This document shows positions 59,140 through 64,000 of a stretch of DNA of 64,000 bases, piece by piece. Position numbers and translations under genes: made by a program. The stretch comes from Isoetes taiwanensis (taxonomy: Eukaryota; Streptophyta; Lycopodiopsida; Isoetales; Isoetaceae). A model generated the notes under the pieces. The model had not been told where the DNA came from. It ran no database searches and saw nothing but the letters and a program-made list of their open reading frames with translations. The first letter of the stretch is position 1. Every line of letters starts with the position of its first letter. Location of the stretch: assembly GCA_021234155.1 (NCBI GenBank), contig JAJEKV010000017.1:3632792-3696791 (forward strand). The letters are read 5' to 3'.

Positions 59140-59878
59140 GCCGGTATGCCAACAAGTTCTCGACTTGTGGCGGGTGCACAATAGGCGTTGTAAAATCAAG
59201 GAAGTCGTCCTGGCAGTACTCAGCAAGATCATAGAGGACCTCTATCTTCTTGCGGCCCTGCATATCAGCAATAACGCGGTAGGCCCACATAATATCCTCT
59301 AGGATCAGGTACTCTTGGCTATTCAAGAGTACGGTAGGAAGGAGGTTGAGCCCTTCGAGTTTGAGGGCTTTATCTCTTCCTACGGGCGCCTCGGTGGCTA
59401 ACTCCTTCCACCGTGCGAAATCCTGCTCGTCGACGACTTCGTCGTCTTCAGGGTCAGGAGGTACAGGCGTGGAGGATTGCTCGGCAGCTATCTCTTCGTC
59501 CTCAATATACTGGTCCATAATGATGGCCAGTGCAAATCGGGCCTCAAAACAAGCGTCCCGATCTATTGTGATAATGGGGAGATCAGTACCTCGTCTCCTT
59601 ATGCCCTTAATGACATTCCGGGCATGCTCATCACCCCCTAACATCTGGAGCAAGGTGTGGAAGTCGAGATAGAGCTGCGAATCATCCTCGTTGTAGACAC
59701 ATGCAGGTAAAATTTCTTCGCAGTAGAACTGAAGGAAGGCGGCGTAATCAGGATGCGCCTGCATGTTAGAAATAAGATCTACTTGCTGGAGGAGATAAGG
59801 GTGAAGAAGATCAAAGGGGACCGCGGGGTCCCAATGCTCTCCATCTAGATGCCACTGCTGTAAGGTTGGGCGATCCAT
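59135..59878 (-). CDS. Uncharacterised protein (247 residues), C-terminus cut by an LTR
   Basis: The family is not recognised. The start at 59,878 (MDRPTLQQWHLDG) is chosen because a TATAAAG lies about 80 bases upstream, inside the longer open frame. The N-terminal half is aromatic and hydrophobic (FDLLHPYLLQQVDLI; YAAFLQFYCEEILP), followed by an acidic linker (DPEDDEVVDEQ) and a helical C-terminal part (LILEDIMWAYRVIADMQ; LYDLAEYCQDDFLDF). There is no signal peptide or membrane segment. The stop codon TGA is supplied by the first bases of the inverted LTR (CTG|TGA at the junction), so the native C-terminus is missing. It shares strand and a similar AT-rich upstream region with the gene at 60,770. 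The frame is clean, unlike the H3-like neighbour. Confidence 0.6.
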   Translation of the reverse strand: MDRPTLQQWHLDGEHWDPAVPFDLLHPYLLQQVDLISNMQAHPDYAAFLQFYCEEILPACVYNEDDSQLYLDFHTLLQMLGGDEHARNVIKGIRRRGTDLPIITIDRDACFEARFALAIIMDQYIEDEEIAAEQSSTPVPPDPEDDEVVDEQDFARWKELATEAPVGRDKALKLEGLNLLPTVLLNSQEYLILEDIMWAYRVIADMQGRKKIEVLYDLAEYCQDDFLDFTTPIVHPPQVENLLAYRL

Positions 59879-59956
59879 AAGGATGAAGGCGCAAGAGAGG
59901 AGAAGGCAACGCTGAAAGCAGGAAGGGAAATGAAACCCTAATGAGCCAGAAAGGGG

Positions 59957-60035
59957 CTTTATACTTTTCGGCACGTTTTTTGAAATTCATTATTAAAAGT
60001 TATTATTTAATTAATAATTTATTTTTAAATACACA
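59957..60035 (-). promoter_or_regulatory. Candidate promoter of the 247-residue unknown gene
   Basis: The minus strand carries TATAAAG at 59,963-59,957, about 80 bases before the chosen ATG, with a pyrimidine-rich leader between. Upstream is an AT-rich stretch (TGTGTATTTAAAAAT at 60,035-60,021) that resembles the region upstream of the other unknown gene (TGTTTATTTAAA near 61,706). Confidence 0.45.
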
Positions 60036-60146
60036 CCAAATGGCGGATAAAAAAAAAAACATTTTTATATTCACAACCTCAAAATGGGAATATTTCACAT
60101 AGATAAGTTCACAATAATTTTACAACAGAGAAAGAAGATCGCCTAG

Positions 60147-60563
60147 TCACCGAAACTCCCCTCGGATCCTTCGTGCTAGCTGGAGGTCCTTGGGCATTAT
60201 GGTAACCCTCTTTGCATGTATGGCGCAGAGGTTGGCATCGCTCAAAATCTCTATGAGGTAAGCCTTGGCGCTCCCCGGGAGTGCGCGAGGATTGCAAAGG
60301 CTTGGAACCTCGTGTCGGTTTTAAATTCTCGGCAATTTCGCGAACAAGCCCGGTGAAAAGGAGCCGACGAATCAATGGCTCAAGTGAACCGATACTTACA
60401 TTATCTCTCGGTGCTACCGCGTCTTGGCCGATATCTATGGGGCTTTCGCGCTTGAGGGTTGCCTTCAGCGATGGAATGGATTTCCCGCCGGTTGTTGGAT
60501 GCTTTGCCCGCTAAACGATCTGCTCTCGTCTCTGAGCCGATGTCTTCTTGGCAATGGTGGCAT
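60147..60563 (-). pseudogene. Histone H3-like gene, frameshifted (pseudogene or miscalled)
   Basis: The C-terminal end is unmistakable: [19 protein letters not shown] then [16 protein letters not shown], stopping at 60,149, as in canonical H3. Upstream in other frames are [34 protein letters not shown] and a lysine/arginine-rich tail containing TTGGKS. H3 is a core histone of the nucleosome. The loop between alpha-1 and alpha-2 has canonical length, so it is not CENH3-like. It differs from ordinary H3 at many core positions (IEILSDA for VGLFEDT, LLFTGL for LPFQRL). At least four indels and one in-frame stop break it. No intron was recognised. It lies between two intact unknown genes on the same strand. 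Confidence 0.75.
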
Positions 60564-60769
60564 CCCTCGCGCACGGGTCTTATAATCCACACCTCCCTTT
60601 ACGGGTTTTGTATTCTTCCTCTTCCTATTAGCCCACATCTTGTAGCCTTCCCGTTTTGGCCCCTACGATCTCTGGCTGATCCACATTTTGATCAGTATTT
60701 TGGTCATCCTGATCCCCTGGCGATCAACTTCTTTGGTCTTCCTGCTGATCCATCTCTTTGGTTCCGCTT

Positions 60770-61444
60770 CTACCTTTGGTTTTGGGCATCCTCCTCTTCC
60801 TTACGGAGCCGCTCTCTCTCTGCATCTCGGGCCTCTTTGTCCATGCGCACTTGTATTCGCCTAGCAATCTCCGTATGGTACCTAGCTGGGCGCGCTCGCA
60901 TGTCAGCTTGCACGAGGTCCATGCGGGCTTGGTCAAAGTTAGGTGGAACATTTTCAAAAACGAAGCTATTAAGGTCTTCGTTCCAAAAGAAAGTGGGAAG
61001 ATTGTAATGGTCTTTGTACATAAGTACACGGCCTTTACCAAGGTAATAGAAACTGTTGGCCCGCGCTTCTGGTAGGGCACTAGCTATTTGCTGAAGGTCT
61101 TCTACCCTAGCAAGGTGCTGAACTCTTTGGGCCTCTGTCCGGATGAGCTCGGCGGGATCTTCCTTGGGACCGGCTTGTGGATAGAACTTAACAAGGGCCC
61201 ATGCTTGATCAGGCTGCTCCACAAGGGTGTAGGGTTGGTCTGCAGCGTTTAGCTTCATGAGGAAGCGATCGTTAAAGTGGAAGATCGGGTAGGGAATTCT
61301 ACAGCCCTCAATAAAGTGCTTCACCAAAAGGTCTAGGACAGTGTCGATCATAGGGTCTTCCTTCGAAAGATAGTCTAATAAGACGCTACAGAGTTGGAAG
61401 ACATTCATCTTCTTTAGGTCGACCGTCAGTTTGAAGCGCGACAT
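60770..61444 (-). CDS. Uncharacterised protein (224 residues) with charged C-terminal coiled coil
   Basis: The family is not recognised. I start at the methionine at 61,444 (MSRFKLTVDLKKMNVFQLC); eight more codons are open upstream. The first half is a compact globular-looking region (LLDYLSKEDPMIDTVLDLL; FIEGCRIPYPIFHFNDRF). The middle has YYLGKGRVLMYKDHYNLP and FFWNEDLNSFVFENVP. The end is a long charged helix (RIQVRMDKEARDAERERLRK). At 60,770 it stops at AAAG|GTAGAA, which could instead be a splice donor. Downstream another frame reads a Gln/Asp-rich tail (DDQNTDQNVDQPE at about 60,660-60,715). No membrane segment or signal is present. It is followed by the H3-like sequence and then the other unknown gene. 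Confidence 0.6.
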   Translation of the reverse strand: MSRFKLTVDLKKMNVFQLCSVLLDYLSKEDPMIDTVLDLLVKHFIEGCRIPYPIFHFNDRFLMKLNAADQPYTLVEQPDQAWALVKFYPQAGPKEDPAELIRTEAQRVQHLARVEDLQQIASALPEARANSFYYLGKGRVLMYKDHYNLPTFFWNEDLNSFVFENVPPNFDQARMDLVQADMRARPARYHTEIARRIQVRMDKEARDAERERLRKEEEDAQNQR

Positions 61445-61468
61445 CACGGCACTGGCGATGAGTAGCAA

Positions 61469-62108
61469 GAGAGAAAAGTAGGGCGCTCAAACTTGAACAA
61501 GCGGCGCTAGGGAGTAGGCGAGGGCGCTAGGGCTTAGGGTAGATGCGAGGTAGCCGTGAAGGTCAGCTATGGCGGAAACAGAACTTCACTCCGGCGGCTA
61601 TGGCGGAGGGAAGTCGTGCAAGAAAACACACTTTTCAAAAAGTGATTCAAATTTACATTTAACTTTTAACTTTTTATTATTATTATTATTTTTTTTTAAA
61701 TAAACAGGCGCGTATAAAAATACGCGGGACCGTATAGGGCGCTGCGAGCGTCATACGGTCATAGCTCGGCAAAAGAAACACCTCCGAAGACAGCAGCGCC
61801 CCTTTTGATTTTTCAGCCTGTTGTTGACTGTCCGCCCTCGGGAGACGTGCCCCCTAGGGTATTTGAGATGTGCCCGATCCATTGGAGCCATTTTCGCCCC
61901 CATCCGAGCTACCTACAAAAAGTTATGGGCCTTCCAAACTTGGGTCCTCCAGTCGCCCTAAACTTCTTAGGAACTTACAATCTATCACATTAACCTAGCA
62001 CAAAACCAAACATCAAAGAGCTAAACAATCACTCTAGCTTAACTCCCTCCTAACTACCGAACTAACGAGTTATGGTCAGTGCTATGATTTCGAGTAACCG
62101 AAATCACG
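61469..62108 (-). other. Upstream region of the 224-residue gene and retroelement leader
   Basis: No gene is seen. At 61,620-61,710 the minus strand shows TGTTTATTTAAA, then a (TAA)n run and TTTGAATCACTTTTTG, similar in order to the region upstream of the 247-residue gene. At 61,713-61,760 GTATTTTTATACGCG and CCGTATGACGC..CCTATACGG make short inverted repeats. From about 61,800 to 62,108 the DNA follows a primer-binding site and may be retroelement leader. Confidence 0.4.
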
Positions 62109-62120
62109 GCTCTGATACCA
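62109..62120 (-). promoter_or_regulatory. Perfect initiator-Met tRNA primer-binding site
   Basis: The minus strand reads TGGTATCAGAGC, the standard plant retroelement primer site, one base after an LTR-type terminus GAGCGTCACA(G). It marks the start of a retroelement interior running toward lower coordinates. Confidence 0.75.
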
Positions 62121-62121
62121 C

Positions 62122-62177
62122 TGTGACGCTCCCGTATGTATACGGCCAGTTGTCGTATATATTCAGGGAGCGTCACA
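62122..62177 (-). repeat. 56-bp LTR-like foldback (TGTGACG...CGTCACA)
   Basis: The ends TGTGACGCTCCC and GGGAGCGTCACA are perfect 12-base inverted repeats. The inner parts GTATGTATACG and CGTATATATTC pair further, leaving a short loop. The right-hand end has the form of an LTR start and the left-hand end that of an LTR end next to a primer-binding site, so this is either an extremely short LTR or an internally deleted one. It interrupts the Helitron helicase at 62,178. Confidence 0.65.
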
Positions 62178-63560
62178 AATACCTCATTGATAATATCGTT
62201 CTGTGCAATGCATGTGCTTGGCAGTTGAACGACATCTGCAGGAAGTGTAGGCTCGTCATTCATTCGCTCTCCATCTCCAAGTTTTATTAGATATTCAGAC
62301 CATTCTTTTTCGTTTTTATGGAGACACAGGTTTGTTGTTAGTTTGAATGTCTTAAAAAATTTCCACAGGGGGTTGTTTTTGACGCATTTTGATAGGATCT
62401 CCATCTTTTTAGCCCGTTTGATTACGGGTAGTTGCTGCCTAAAATCACCCCCAGCCAATACAATCATTCCTCCAAATGGTCTAGAATCACATCGAATTTC
62501 CCTCAGGACAGTGTCAACTGCTGTGAGCGCATCGGAATGTGCCATGCTTAATTCATCCCACACCAAAAGCGATGCTTTTCTTATTTTGTTCGCCTGCTTG
62601 CTTGTGGGCCGCAGGTCAGAGGTTGATTCAGGTGTTAGCTTCAGTGGGAGCTTGAATGTAGAGTGGACTGTTTGGGCTCCTTTGAGCAGAAGGCTTGCTA
62701 TACCCGTCCATGCGACTGCAATAACGCCAAGCTCTCTTCCTCTTAACATGCTAATAACGGTATTAAAGACGTATGTTTTTTCGGAGCCCCCTGGCCCGTC
62801 CACGTTTATGCATGAACGCAATGGCTGAGCTCCATCAATTGCAAGGAGAATGGCGTCAGCTATTTCTTTTTGGTCTGGAGTCAATTTTGCATAGCACTCA
62901 TCTCCTCTAGCCTTTTCAAAGGACACATCAAAGGTCTGGTCCATTGTTGCATCATAGTAGTGGTTTCGTCTAGGTCGTGGAAGCTCATACGATTGACAAT
63001 TTGTTCCATTTGCAAGGAAGATTTCATTCATGGATAATAATGCTTCGTTATATGCATCCTCCTCTGACATGTCGCGCGCATAATCCTTCGCTAAATGGTA
63101 TTTGAACCATCCGAGGGAGGTCCATAGATACAAATGAAGGCGAATGTTTGTCGCAATTGGGCAGGCATCTGAAAAGCAACTGCATCCTCGAGAGTTTTCT
63201 CCCATTCTGCGTCATCCGCTAATAGTCCAAGTTCTTTTGCTGCCTCATGAAATGTGGTGTACTGTCTTCCATTGATATTTTTGATGTCCTCGAAGCTAGT
63301 GACCCCCTTTCTGTGTAGCAGCAACAGGCGCAAGTGATATCTTTTCATGTCTTTTGGGCTGACATTATACATTCTTGAAATCAGTTTATGTTTGCCCTCC
63401 CTTATTTTCCACGTGCCCTGGCTCTTTATAAAAGTATAATGATGTGGAATTTCTGGATATGTATATTGTCGAGCTGCGGGATCAATTTCATTTAGCTCGA
63501 ACCAGGCAGTGAGCATTGTGTGTTTTGTTGCAGCACATTTCAAGGCAGCCCTTTCTTGAC
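62178..63560 (-). pseudogene. Helitron PIF1-like helicase, truncated and frameshifted
   Basis: The N-terminal part (frame starting near 63,560) contains HTMLTAWFELNEIDPAARQ, YTYPEIPHHYTFIK and RMYNVSPKDMKRYHLRLLL, diagnostic of Helitron Rep/helicase proteins. A frameshift near 63,110 leads to the helicase domain. Motif I reads GPGGSEKT, with Glu for the last Gly of the Walker A GPGGSGKT. Motif Ia is AWTGIASLLLKGAQTVHSTF, motif II is LVWDELSMAH, and motif III is IVLAGGDFRQQLPVI. The chain is cut at NDIINEV by the 56-bp LTR-like sequence, so motifs V and VI are missing, as is the Rep nuclease upstream. The protein would unwind DNA during rolling-circle transposition; this copy is dead. Confidence 0.9.
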
Positions 63561-63905
63561 CTTCTTCATATTGTGTGCATACACATTCACAAATCCCCAC
63601 TCTTGTCCCTTATCAAACTACTTGATAATGATCCAGCGACCAAATCTGTCAGCATGACTGAATGTGGCTGCTATATCATGTCTCCATGGTGTAAGGACCC
63701 CCGCTTTTGCCGAGTCTACTGCAGCCACCAAGACGTTACATTTCCTACCGACCATAGAAGCTACCTTTTGCACATCCTCTTTTTTGCACTTGTGCTCTTG
63801 CAGATAATAGAAATCTGAATTCAACCTAGCAAGAGCCATGGAAAGTCTGCTCCTTTTAGTTGGGGAGGAAGCAACACCCCGAACATTCCAAGAAACCAGC
63901 TTCAT
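63561..63905 (-). pseudogene. LINE ORF2 apurinic endonuclease, N-terminal fragment
   Basis: Starting at the methionine at 63,905, MKLVSWNVRGVASSP gives the first conserved asparagine of the APE-type endonuclease. LNSDFYYLQEHKC gives the glutamate-containing second motif, followed by GVLTPWRHDIAATFSHAD and GRWIII. A TAG stop follows residue 95; the frame continues beyond it with FDKGQEWGFVNVYAHN and then meets Helitron sequence near 63,560. These enzymes nick target DNA for LINE integration. Only the 5' part of ORF2 is present, unlike usual 5'-truncated LINE copies. Confidence 0.8.
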
Positions 63906-64000
63906 AATACAGGGGGGTCTGGTGGCCGGTGTTCCAAATCCATGGAGTCACTATTAGCAGATGATACTTCCACCTGATCAGCCCAGGTCAGTCTAGAGGA
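63906..64000. other. Window end, probably LINE sequence upstream of ORF2
   Basis: This sits immediately upstream of the LINE ORF2 start on the minus strand. It is too short to recognise ORF1 or a leader. Confidence 0.3.

Noticed and set aside
60147-60563. Centromeric histone CENH3
   Set aside because: The alpha-1/alpha-2 loop has canonical H3 length and the C-terminus is that of ordinary H3; CENH3 hallmarks are absent.
59139-62121. A complete LTR retroelement between the LTR at 59,139 and the 56-bp unit at 62,122
   Set aside because: The two LTRs belong to different families, and no polypurine tract precedes 59,139, so they are not a pair.
1-64000. CRISPR arrays or bacterial operons
   Set aside because: There is no regularly spaced short repeat array. 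Gene content, introns and retroelements are eukaryotic.

Overview
The window looks like nuclear DNA from a large, repeat-rich plant genome, most likely a fern or another non-seed vascular plant. The evidence is an intronless PLS-class PPR protein whose style resembles the large fern and lycophyte PPR families, several Ty3/gypsy chromoviruses primed by initiator-Met tRNA, a Helitron helicase, a plant LINE endonuclease, and long gene-free stretches. The species assignment is inference. The clear host-type coding features are one PPR gene (35.4-37.5 kb), one uncharacterised gene-like segment (45.6-46.7 kb), and a small same-strand cluster of two uncharacterised proteins flanking a histone H3-like sequence (59.1-61.5 kb).

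Layout. 1-1.4 kb: anonymous DNA. 1.4-18.2 kb: two tandem copies of an ~8.3-kb segment joined exactly at a two-N assembly gap; each copy holds a minus-oriented ~1.65-kb LTR and the U3 end of a related LTR. 18.1-21.3 kb: retroelement 3' leader, anonymous DNA, then three tandem tRNA-like (SINE-type) units. 21.3-23.35 kb: leader, primer-binding site and 5' LTR of another minus element. 23.4-34.7 kb: gene-poor DNA with relics of a protein kinase, an alcohol dehydrogenase and one WD-repeat exon. 35.4-37.5 kb: PPR gene. 38.6-45.2 kb: minus-strand chromovirus with 3' LTR, polypurine tract, chromodomain, integrase, RT-RNase H, protease and gag. 46.9-58.8 kb: a plus-strand chromovirus whose gag is split by a ~6.4-kb TIR element (47,797-54,201), with its 3' LTR joined to an inverted partial LTR. 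59.1-61.5 kb: unknown gene, H3-like, unknown gene. 62.1-63.9 kb: a 56-bp LTR-like foldback with primer-binding site, truncated Helitron helicase, and a LINE endonuclease fragment.

Interactions. Most structure is nested transposon insertion. The protein-coding transposons are mostly broken by frameshifts. However, sequence quality is patchy: some domains run clean for a kilobase, while neighbouring stretches carry a small indel every few tens of bases, often where a CTG or CAG appears shortened to CG. Many apparent frameshifts in 1-34 kb, 43.1-44.7 kb, 54.2-56.0 kb, 57.4-58.2 kb and 60.1-60.6 kb may therefore be consensus errors. The best candidates for something undescribed are the two-unknown-genes-plus-H3 locus, whose two unknown genes have similar AT-rich upstream regions, and the foldback structures shared by the 5' ends of several LTR families.
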